Of a stretch of DNA of 64,000 nt, positions 53,743-61,735 are shown piece by piece. The notes below the pieces were generated by a model that made no database searches, was not told where the DNA came from, and saw nothing but the letters and a program-made list of their open reading frames with translations. Where the stretch lies: NCBI RefSeq assembly GCF_002257695.2, contig NZ_CP155571.1; one strand, 5' to 3'. This DNA is from Sporomusa acidovorans. Its GTDB lineage: Bacteria; Bacillota; Negativicutes; Sporomusales; Sporomusaceae. A program made the position numbers and the translations under genes. Each line of letters starts with the position of its first letter. The first letter of the stretch is position 1.

Positions 53743-54216
53743 GTGATTTCCGTACAGTTGCCCAATGGCAGACAGTATGAATTCCGCCATGTTGTGTTTG
53801 ATTATAACGGGACGTTGGCCGAGGACGGGCGCATGGCCGACGAGGTGCGGCAGCTGCTGGCCGAACTGGCGGCCAAGACGCACGTGGCGGTGATTACGGC
53901 GGATACCTTCGGCCTGGCGCGCCAGGAGCTGGCAGCCGTGCCGGGGGTGGAGCTGATGGTATTAGCGGCGGAGCAGGACGGCACGGAAAAAGCCCGGCGC
54001 GTCCAGGAATGGGGCGCCGAGCAGACCGTGGTCATCGGCAACGGTGTCAACGACCAGCCGATGTTTTTCATTGCCGGGCTGAAAATCTGCGTGCTGGGCC
54101 CGGAAGGGGCTAGCTCCGGCGTGCTGGCGGCGGCCAACATCGTGGTGCGGTCGCCGGCGGACGCCATCCGGCTATTATTACAGCCCAAGCGGCTGATTGC
54201 GACCTTAAGGACCTGA
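53743..54216 (+). CDS. HAD family protein, soluble P-type-ATPase-like phosphatase
   Basis: A 157-aa HAD-fold protein. Motif I reads VFDYNGTLAEDG, with the nucleophile Asp but Asn in place of the second Asp; motif IV is GNGVNDQPMF. The shape resembles the isolated P-domain of heavy-metal P-type ATPases. The second-Asp change means phosphatase activity is uncertain. GTG at 53743 with AAAGGGGAG upstream is preferred over GTG at 53734. Last but one gene of the fluoride operon. Confidence 0.78.
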   Translation: MISVQLPNGRQYEFRHVVFDYNGTLAEDGRMADEVRQLLAELAAKTHVAVITADTFGLARQELAAVPGVELMVLAAEQDGTEKARRVQEWGAEQTVVIGNGVNDQPMFFIAGLKICVLGPEGASSGVLAAANIVVRSPADAIRLLLQPKRLIATLRT

Positions 54217-54251
54217 TGTGGGTTAACGGGCAGAAGAGGATGGAGTAGCAT

Positions 54252-55394
54252 ATGCATAAGAATATTATTTTGTTAGGGCTAGTGAGTCTGTTTACCGATA
54301 TATCCAGTGAAATGATTTATCCGCTGGTGCCGCTGTATTTGACCGCCGTTTTGGGGGCGTCGCCCGCTGCGCTGGGCATCATCGAAGGCATTGCCGAAAG
54401 CCTGGCCAGTCTGCTCAAAATCGGCTCCGGGCGGCTGGCCGACCGGCTGGAGAAGCGCAAGCCGCTGGCCATTGCCGGCTACGGTCTATCGGCAGTGGGG
54501 AAGGTGCTGTTTGTGGTGGCCACCAGCTGGACGGGAATTTTATGGGCGCGGGTCAGCGACCGGTTTGGCAAGGGCATCCGCACCGCGCCGCGCGATGCGC
54601 TGATTGCTGACGCCTGCGACGACCAGACCCGCGGCAAAGCCTTTGGCCTGCACCGGGCCATGGACACCGCCGGCGCGGTTATCGGCATTGGCTTGGCCTA
54701 TTGGTTGTTTACGCGGTATAATGGCCATTATATTACCGTCTTTTGGCTGTCGGTCATTCCCGCCGTAATTGGCGTACTGTTGTTATTCCTGGTGAGCGAC
54801 GCCGGGAAAAGCACGGTGCAGACGGCCAAGAAACTGACTTTTTCCTGGCGGGAGCTGGACAGCCGGCTCAAATATTTTATTATTGTCAGTTTCCTGTTCA
54901 ACCTGGGCAACTCTTCCAACCAGTTTTTGTTGGTGCGGGCCGGCACGGTCGGCTTTGACGCCGCGCAGGTTATTTTGCTGTATTTGCTGATGAATGTGAC
55001 CTACTTGCTGATTTCTTACCCCGCCGGGCTCCTGTCCGACCGGGTGGGGCGGCGGGCCTTGCTGGTCGCCGGCTATCTGGTGTATGGCCTGGTGTACCTG
55101 GGTTTTGCACTGGCCCAAAGCGCCGGGGCGCTGATTGTCCTGTTCGGCATCTACGGCCTGTATACCGGCCTGACCGAAGGGGTTGAGAAGGCATTGCTGG
55201 CCGATATTGCGCCCGGCAGCCAAAAGGCCTCGGTCTACGGCCTGCATGCGCTGGTGGTGGGCGCAGCGCTGTTACCGGCTTCGGTCATTGCCGGCTTTCT
55301 CTGGGATGCCTTCGGCGCGGCCGCGCCTTTCTGGTTCGGCGGCGTTACGGGGCTGTTGGCCGCAGGGGCAATATGGCTGGGGTTGAGACAATAA
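54252..55394 (+). CDS. MFS transporter at the end of the fluoride operon
   Basis: Major facilitator of 380 aa, 12 helices. LFTDISSEMIYPLVPLYL at the start and RVSDRFGKGIRTAPRDALI in the loop after helix 4 place it in the group of small drug/efflux-like carriers with GRLADRLEKRKPL between helices 2 and 3. Substrate unknown. AGAGGATGGAG precedes the ATG and a terminator follows 10 bp after the stop. Confidence 0.82.
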   Translation: MHKNIILLGLVSLFTDISSEMIYPLVPLYLTAVLGASPAALGIIEGIAESLASLLKIGSGRLADRLEKRKPLAIAGYGLSAVGKVLFVVATSWTGILWARVSDRFGKGIRTAPRDALIADACDDQTRGKAFGLHRAMDTAGAVIGIGLAYWLFTRYNGHYITVFWLSVIPAVIGVLLLFLVSDAGKSTVQTAKKLTFSWRELDSRLKYFIIVSFLFNLGNSSNQFLLVRAGTVGFDAAQVILLYLLMNVTYLLISYPAGLLSDRVGRRALLVAGYLVYGLVYLGFALAQSAGALIVLFGIYGLYTGLTEGVEKALLADIAPGSQKASVYGLHALVVGAALLPASVIAGFLWDAFGAAAPFWFGGVTGLLAAGAIWLGLRQ

Positions 55395-55404
55395 GGGATG
55401 AAGG

Positions 55405-55440
55405 AAACCCAGGCTGCGTGACGGCAGCCTGGGTTTTGTA
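55405..55440 (+). terminator. Terminator of the fluoride operon
   Basis: AAACCCAGGCTGC pairs with GCAGCCTGGGTTT, 13 bp, then TGTA. The 340 bp that follow (55441-55777) hold nothing I can support. Confidence 0.85.
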
Positions 55441-55777
55441 TATGGCGGCAGGAGGGCCGCTCCGTAGCGGATAGTTTGCAATCATTTGCATGCCTTTTTA
55501 TAACCATCCGTCCATTGCCGCTGATATTAGTCTCGCAGGCTGTGCTGTGAGTATCAGCCGCGTTTTAGCTAAGTTTTTCTCGCTGACTTTTCCCTGACGT
55601 TCATTAGGTTAGGATGCCAGCGCCAGAAATACGGACGGTCTCTTTCGGGTAAATCCGGCCTCAATTGCAGTATCTCCAGAAAATTTACTGAATTGTTTCC
55701 CAGGAGGATTAATAAGATTGAGGTCAAATACTGTAAGGTAAACGGTTGTTTGTTTTCAGAGTGGAAAGGGTGAAAAT

Positions 55778-56041
55778 ATGAGTGAAATGATATATGTTGT
55801 TAAAGTACTTTTAAAGAGAGGAATTTGGTGGCGCATTCAGCTATCTTCCAGACATACCTTGCATGATTTACATAAAGTAATACTAGACGCCTATGAGTTT
55901 GATGATGACCATTTATACGCATTTTTTATGCAAGGAAAGCTATGGCAAGGAGAGGCTTATTGGAATCCATACAATGACGAGGGACCGTATGCAGATAAAA
56001 TTAAAATCGGAAGTTCTTCAGCTTTTTGTTTCTGGGATTAA
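55778..56041 (+). pseudogene. Plasmid pRiA4b ORF-3-like protein, C-terminally truncated
   Basis: The first about 75 residues follow the family pattern: VYVVKVLLKRGIWWRIQL-like opening, TLHDLHKVILDAYEFDDDHLY, then KIKIG. It should continue another 60-100 residues; instead it runs into DNA that belongs to the convergent MFS gene. Family members are passengers of mobile elements. The junction is near 56010. Confidence 0.65.
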
Positions 56042-57033
56042 CCAGTAAGATAAAACTCCTAGCATAGCAAAGATATAATAAATGATGGAAAAAGGGATAT
56101 TCAAGTCGATTAGCCGTCCGGCTAACGCAGGGCCGAAGGCTCCGCCCAGAAGATAAAATAGTGTAAAAATACCCATGCCTATACCAAGCTCTGCTACAGA
56201 CAGCGTTGTTGATACTAAATTTCCACTGGCAGTCAACAGGCCATTAAACGCAAGCATAAGAATAATGACTACAAGGGCATCGACCCACGGCGGCAGGTTA
56301 ATAAACAAACCCAGAAGAATAAATCCGCTGACAAGGGAGTATTGAGAAATTTTAAGAATCCACGAACTCCCATAATGATCGGTCCAGCGGCCAATAGAAG
56401 ATCCGAGCATTGCAGCAACAGCAGCACCTGGCAATATAAGTATGCCAATTGTACTCGATGGCAAGTGAAAAGTGTGCTTCATTACTAATGGCAGGAGAAA
56501 GAATAATCCAGTGTTACATACAAAAGTAAGAAAGCCTATCCACAAGATTCGCAGGAAAGGACCATTTCTTAGGAATGATGCTTGTATAAAAGGCTGGGAT
56601 GTTTTGCGGATATGAATGTCAAACCATGCAAGCAGTGCAGTGCCGATAAAAAGGTATAGCCAATGCATCGTTACGCCTAACAGTATGCAAGCCAATCCTG
56701 CCGAGAACAGAACTGCTCCGAAAATATCGAAGGACCCTTGAGTGTGTTCTAGGTCTGGAACGTATTTGAGGATAAGAGGGACAAGCAAAAAGCTTGAACC
56801 CGATACCAGAAACAAGGCATGCCAGCCGGCGTATTGCTCGATAAATCCGCCAAATACAGGTCCGAAACCGGATGCAAAAGCAATGGCGGCGGACAGCGCG
56901 CCAAGAGCTTGCCCTCTGTTTTCCGGACCAAAATATACGGTTGCAAGCGCATAGGAAAGAGGGGAAATGGCTGACGCGCCAGCTGCCTGTAACAGTCTGC
57001 CATCGATTACCTGCCAGTAGGAACACTTGCAAC
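56018..57033 (-). pseudogene. MFS transporter, N-terminally truncated
   Basis: The frame is open from about 57033 to the stop at 56018 but lacks a start codon near its upstream end. It begins at the family position WQVIDGRLLQAAGAS and continues through GPENRGQALGAL and GFGPVFGGFIEQYAGW to a normal C terminus ending IPETKS. The missing part is about the first two helices. The upstream join lies next to the HTH gene at 57113. A product starting at TTG 56815 would lack a third of the protein. Confidence 0.7.
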
Positions 57034-57112
57034 CATAGTTCGTTAGACTTATAAATTGCGATTAGCTTACAATGAGATTGTCAGTACTGAACATCTCAAA
57101 AAGGAAGATACT

Positions 57113-57678
57113 ATGAACCATAATTATGATGAAATAGGGCGGCGAATTGCCTCGCTGAGAAAAGAAAAAGGCTATACACAAGAAAAAATTAGTACCCTGC
57201 TGAATGTAACACCACAAGCCATTTCTAAGTGGGAGCAGGGCAATGCCTTGCCAGATACCCTGCTGCTGCCGGCTTTGGCAAGATTGCTCGGTGTATCCAT
57301 TGATTACCTGATGACAGGAGAAAGTCTTGCAGGCAAGGCAGGCCCGTATGATGGAGAGTATCAGAAAGAGGAATTCTATTGGGGAATACAGCCTTCGGAG
57401 CTTGCCGAGCAAATTGCGGACATTTTACAGGGCGACACAGCGAATAAACGTTTACTGGACATTGGCAGCGGTGAAGGCCGGAATGCTATCTATTTTGCCA
57501 AATGCGGTTTTCAAGTGGATGCATTGGAGATTTCTGCGCCAGGTGCAGAAAAAATTAAACAGTATAGCCAGTTGTCGGGTTATGCCGTTCATGTTTTCCA
57601 TGCCGATATGATTGGATAGCGGGAGTCCCGCATCGCCATGCAGTGAATTATGTCATTGCCAGGAAGATAGAAGCTTAA
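57113..57678 (+). pseudogene. HTH-methyltransferase fusion with internal deletion
   Basis: An XRE helix-turn-helix (GYTQEKISTLLNVTPQAISK) joined to a class I methyltransferase start with the SAM motif LLDIGSGEGRNAIYFA. It stops at 57619 soon after motif II. Immediately downstream, in another frame, PHRHAVNYVIARKIEA to 57678 matches the C terminus of this protein type, so roughly 80-100 central residues were deleted with loss of frame. AAGGAAG precedes the start. Confidence 0.7.
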
Positions 57679-57851
57679 AAATTATGAAATTGCAAGATTC
57701 TTTCCAAACAAAAAATCGCATGCTATGCATGTGCTTCCAGAAAGCTTATAGTGCCTATACCCGGAAATGCCATTCCCAGAAAGCACCGCAAGACACTGTT
57801 ATTTTGACACTGGTCTGTAGATCTTCAACTAATTTTAAGATAAGCTGTTAT

Positions 57852-57889
57852 AAAAAAACAGGACTGCATCACTACGGTCCTGTTTTTTT
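57852..57889. terminator. Bidirectional terminator
   Basis: AAAAAAACAGGAC and GTCCTGTTTTTTT form a 13-bp stem around 12 nt, usable from both sides; it ends the cyclodeaminase gene on the minus strand. Confidence 0.85.
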
Positions 57890-57898
57890 ACTTTTAAC

Positions 57899-58504
57899 CT
57901 ATCTTAATTTTATTACCGCCGTCTCGAAGCCAGTTTGGATTTTATTGATTCTAGTTTGAAACTCCTCAGCGACTGCATGGTCATGAATTAGAGATAAGTT
58001 AATTCTAGCCGCTGCGAGTGAACCTTCAATACTGGTTTTAAGTACAAGTAAACCTATTTTTAAGTCGCCAAGTACCCCGGGTTTTACTATGGGTAGCATT
58101 GAGATTCCGGGCTCTAATGCCATTAAACAGGTTTCGCAGATTGTTAGAGGAACTTCAATGGCTGATAAAGCCGCGGCTTGAATTTTTTCCCTGCGCTCCT
58201 TTATTTCTTCCGGAGTGCTTTTAGGCAATTTATAAGCTTTAAGTACACCATGATATGCCGTAGCGTCTCTTTCGATACACATCAATAATTCTTCATGCAA
58301 TTTTGCTAACTGTATCTTTGCTTTTCTAAAAAATTCTTCATGCTTTTCGCCAGTCGGGTGACTGAAAGCAGAGTCTACCGACATCTCAAGCAGACTAACT
58401 CCCATTACACCTGACAAGGCTGTAACACAACCACCAGCGGGCACTACCGGTTCAGAAGAAGCAACTTTTTTCGCAAAGTCTCTAACGCTTAAATCTACCA
58501 GCAT
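57899..58504 (-). CDS. Cyclodeaminase/cyclohydrolase (FchA-like) family protein
   Basis: All-helical folate enzyme fold of 201 aa, related to the C-terminal half of formiminotransferase-cyclodeaminase and to FchA, the methenyl-tetrahydrofolate cyclohydrolase of acetogens. Recognisable segments are VVPAGGCVTALSGVMG near residue 20, the DATAYHGVLKAYKLP region and the C-terminal helices with AARINLSLI. The usual GGGSV turn is altered to AGGCV. The start at 58504 follows AAGGTGG. It stands alone, without other Wood-Ljungdahl genes in the window. Confidence 0.8.
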   Translation of the reverse strand: MLVDLSVRDFAKKVASSEPVVPAGGCVTALSGVMGVSLLEMSVDSAFSHPTGEKHEEFFRKAKIQLAKLHEELLMCIERDATAYHGVLKAYKLPKSTPEEIKERREKIQAAALSAIEVPLTICETCLMALEPGISMLPIVKPGVLGDLKIGLLVLKTSIEGSLAAARINLSLIHDHAVAEEFQTRINKIQTGFETAVIKLR

Positions 58505-58516
58505 GTTATCATCCAC

Positions 58517-58878
58517 CTTCTTTAATTATATATGAGGATGTAATTTCTATATTTCTAGCATATAAGTTATTTCTATATAATTCAGTGATTATTATCACGC
58601 TTTTATACGAAATTAGGGAGATGGGTATAATACGCCAAACCGGTACGCTACTTCGGTTTTTATAATTTATTATCGCATTACATAGGATTATCAATAAAAA
58701 TGTCGAAAAATAATAAATAAATTTAGAGGATACAGTTAATTTAAGCGCAAACCAAAAAAATCTTCAAAGTTTTATCTCTTATGCTCGTATTTTCATATAC
58801 CATGAGAGTAACATTTAAAGGGGGCTGTGAGAAGTCTTTTCGAACTGGTTTAGTGTGGTTCAGAAAGTTTTCGTTTTT
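58517..58878. other. 362-bp AT-rich intergenic region
   Basis: Divergent promoter region for the cyclodeaminase and sulfatase-fold genes. A TATAAT occurs near 58626 without a convincing -35. No gene or clear repeat seen. Confidence 0.3.
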
Positions 58879-60891
58879 ATGAAACAGATTTTTTTGCGAG
58901 TGGTCAGCTGGCATAATTTCTATGCATTCATGTGGCGGCAAATAAGGGTATATCTTTTTTTCTTGGCGATGCTTTGCCTGTTTCGACTTTTTTTTATTGC
59001 CTGGATGCACGAGTACATCAGCCCGGCGGCTGACTGGGACGACATCGGCACGGCACTGTGGGTAGGGCTCAAGATCAGCTGCAAGAGTGCTGGCTGGCTG
59101 ACCTTATTTTCCCTCAGCGGCAGTACTTTGGCAAATGTTTTTGCACCACGCCGTGAAACGGTTGTATGCAAACTGCTGAATGGTGTCTCCATTATCATAT
59201 TGTCCATTTTGTATGTGGCAAGGTTCCCTTATTACAAACAGTTTCATTCGAGCTTTAACCTGCTCATGTTCAATACATTTAATGATGATGTCTATGCCTT
59301 AGGCATTTCCCTTGTCAAGGAATTCTATCTGCCTATACGGTTGGCCGGGGCATTCTTGCTGGCATTTTTGCTTTATCGGTTGTTCAGTCAATGGCTGGCC
59401 TGTCGCCTCTTGCAATTGAAATTTGCTTTCCCTTTGTCCAAATGGTTTGGACGAGCAGCATTTCTTGTGTTGCTTTATTTCGGTGTAACGCTGGCGAATT
59501 TTGGCGGCAGCCTGAGTTGGGCTACCGAAGTGGATTGGGAAAATGCAGGTGTGACAAAGGATTCCTTTTTAAATGAAGCAATTCTTGATGATGTGCAGGC
59601 TGTTTTGCGCGGCTATACGATGAATAGCCGCTTGGAGGCCTGCAATGGGCTGAATTTTGATACAGGGCAGATCCGCTCCTTAGCAGCTCAGCTCACCTAT
59701 AAAGAAGCGACAGCGGATAATCTTGATGAATATTTGCAGAAAAAAGCACAGGGCCCGCAAGTAGCAAAACCGCAGCAAATCTTTATCATTATTTCCGAAA
59801 GTTATGCCAATTGGCCCTTGCTAGAAAAATACAATGATCTGCATATTGCCGATGGCATGAAGGGGATTATTGCCGAGGATGACAGTGATTACTGTAGTAC
59901 GTTTCTGCCGAATGGTCCTAGTACAGTGTCGGCAGTGACGGGAATCGTCACGGGTTTTGCTGATGCCAATCTTTATCTTACGACCATGCCGGAAGCTTTT
60001 GTGTCACCGTATTCCACGGCGAGTGCACCACAGCTAAAAAAACTTGGCTATCAAACAAACTTCTGGTATGCTGGCCCGGCGACTTGGGAACGCATCGGCG
60101 CTTTTACCACGGCGCAGGGATATGAACATTTTTACAGCCGCGGCGATTTTGCTAATGCAACCGAAGGCAGTGTCTGGGGCTGTGATGATAAATATCTTTA
60201 TGAAGCGGTGCTCAAAGGCGTGAGCTCGGATCAGCCAAGTTTTAATGTCATACTCAACGTATCAAATCATTCGCCGTTCACCGTGGATACGGCGAAAGAA
60301 GGATTTGATAAAAATATCGTGATTCGAGCCTTGCCGGATGAAGCGAAAAAAGATGAAGCCCTGGTGAATCAGCTTGGTCATTATTGGTATGCCGATAAGA
60401 TGCTGGCCGACTTTATTCACGCGGCTAAGGCTAAATATCCAGAGAGTTTATTTATTGTCATCGGCGACCATGCAGACCGGTATAATATAGATAAGATACC
60501 ATCCATGTATGAACGCTATGGCATACCATTTATTGTGACGGGTAAAAGCGTCAAAAAAGGCATGTTGCCACAGGATGCGGCCGGCAGTCAGATTGATGTT
60601 GTGCCGACCTTATTGGAAATGATTGCACCGAAGGATTTTATATATTATTCACTCGGGACGAGCTTGACAAATGGCAATAAGCAGGGTGTTAACTACGGTT
60701 TTTGGATCACGCATGACTACATCGGCAAGGCTGATGTAAGTCATTTCGTCCCGGAACCCATCGGCAATGCTATGCCAGCGTTGAACGATACGGCTTTGCA
60801 GGATTATATTAATGCGATCCGAAGTATTTCTTGGTGGCGACCAAAGTATGGCCCAATACTGGATGAAGACATGGCAGCAAATCGACAATAA
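58879..60891 (+). CDS. LTA-synthase-like/MdoB-type phosphoglycerol transferase (sulfatase fold)
   Basis: Membrane protein of about 670 aa: four to five N-terminal transmembrane helices, then an extracytoplasmic sulfatase-fold domain. IFIIISESYANWPL carries the first metal-binding Glu, NGPSTVSAVTG the likely nucleophilic Thr, and LFIVIGDHADRY the distal metal ligands. Such enzymes transfer glycerol-phosphate or phosphoethanolamine to envelope polymers. Which polymer is modified in a diderm Firmicute is unknown. No clear ribosome binding site is visible; GTG at 58855 is a possible earlier start. Confidence 0.8.
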   Translation: MKQIFLRVVSWHNFYAFMWRQIRVYLFFLAMLCLFRLFFIAWMHEYISPAADWDDIGTALWVGLKISCKSAGWLTLFSLSGSTLANVFAPRRETVVCKLLNGVSIIILSILYVARFPYYKQFHSSFNLLMFNTFNDDVYALGISLVKEFYLPIRLAGAFLLAFLLYRLFSQWLACRLLQLKFAFPLSKWFGRAAFLVLLYFGVTLANFGGSLSWATEVDWENAGVTKDSFLNEAILDDVQAVLRGYTMNSRLEACNGLNFDTGQIRSLAAQLTYKEATADNLDEYLQKKAQGPQVAKPQQIFIIISESYANWPLLEKYNDLHIADGMKGIIAEDDSDYCSTFLPNGPSTVSAVTGIVTGFADANLYLTTMPEAFVSPYSTASAPQLKKLGYQTNFWYAGPATWERIGAFTTAQGYEHFYSRGDFANATEGSVWGCDDKYLYEAVLKGVSSDQPSFNVILNVSNHSPFTVDTAKEGFDKNIVIRALPDEAKKDEALVNQLGHYWYADKMLADFIHAAKAKYPESLFIVIGDHADRYNIDKIPSMYERYGIPFIVTGKSVKKGMLPQDAAGSQIDVVPTLLEMIAPKDFIYYSLGTSLTNGNKQGVNYGFWITHDYIGKADVSHFVPEPIGNAMPALNDTALQDYINAIRSISWWRPKYGPILDEDMAANRQ

Positions 60892-61105
60892 TATATTATC
60901 AATATTTATGCTGATTGTTGCACTTTCGGAAGATTGCGCCAATGTTGACCATAGATCAGCCTATAAGCTAATTCACACCGTTTTGACCAAGAGAAAGTAA
61001 TGATGCAGCCATATATACAACCAGGAGATAATATGGGGCGAGAGGCGGAGGCGCTTTAAAGATGTTGTGCGGGTTTTGAGAATTTTTTATAAGTGTGTTT
61101 ATGTT

Positions 61106-61135
61106 CGCTTAGACGTTGTCTAAGCGATTTTTTGT
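61106..61135 (+). terminator. Terminator downstream of the sulfatase-fold gene
   Basis: CGCTTAGAC and GTCTAAGCG form a perfect 9-bp stem around GTT, followed by ATTTTTTG. Confidence 0.85.
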
Positions 61136-61301
61136 TAAGGGAGGCGAACCTCCTTTTATACTAAAATATGACTTAAAATTAGAGAAGACTAGAGACTAAT
61201 TTTGACTCTGCATTTTTCCAAATTTAGCCGCAGTAGGTGTATTATGGGAAACGACTTATTTTTAGAACAGCATGTTAAAGGAAAATGAGGGCTTCGTTAT
61301 T

Positions 61302-61317
61302 TGGCATGAATAATGCA
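61302..61317 (+). promoter_or_regulatory. Sigma-54-type promoter
   Basis: TGGCAT-GAATA-ATGCA gives the obligatory GG (61303) and GC (61315) 12 bp apart, with six-base and five-base boxes close to consensus TGGCAC-N5-TTGCA. It lies 34 bp before a small gene. The upstream 60892-61300 stretch has a terminator and no gene. Confidence 0.6.
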
Positions 61318-61350
61318 TTAATTAAGATGTGAGAAAGGAGGAGATAGAAT

Positions 61351-61503
61351 ATGTGTTTTAGACCACCAGGAGCAGCAAAAGCTGTAAAATGCCCTTCATG
61401 CGGATGTTTTAATCCGCCAACGTTAAAGAAATGTAAGAAATGCGGAGCAGACATGCCTGCAGAAAACGGAAGTACAACAGGGGGAAAAGAAACGGCTAAA
61501 TAG
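61351..61503 (+). CDS. Zinc-ribbon microprotein, 50 aa
   Basis: The frame encodes a 50-residue basic protein with two CxxC knuckles, KCPSCGCFNPP and KKCKKCGAD, forming a single zinc ribbon at residues 14-35, followed by a Gly/Thr-rich tail. GAAAGGAGGAG precedes the ATG. Placed between a sigma-54-type promoter and the molybdenum enzyme, it may be part of the same regulon. Binding partner unknown. Confidence 0.75.
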   Translation: MCFRPPGAAKAVKCPSCGCFNPPTLKKCKKCGADMPAENGSTTGGKETAK

Positions 61504-61735
61504 GCTTGGGCCGGTATATGTCAGTGAACAAAGCATACGAAATTGCCGAATGTCAACTCCGTAAGAGAAAGTTTTAGGTAAACAATTGTGCTACTGTAGT
61601 GTAATTAACCATCATTCCAAGTAGAAATACAAGGTGGCACAAATGTTATAAAGCAATAAGATGGGAGGCGTAATTAGATTTAAATTAGTAGTCAAGTTCT
61701 CTAGTGTTATGTAAAAATTAGAGGGAGGAATCACT

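Noticed and set aside
57612..57959. 115-residue reading frame across the terminator region
   Set aside because: It spans the C-terminal remnant of the methyltransferase and a bidirectional terminator; no protein-like conservation.
61635..61650. Second sigma-54-like site before the molybdoenzyme
   Set aside because: TGGCAC is perfect at -24, but the -12 position reads AT instead of GC.
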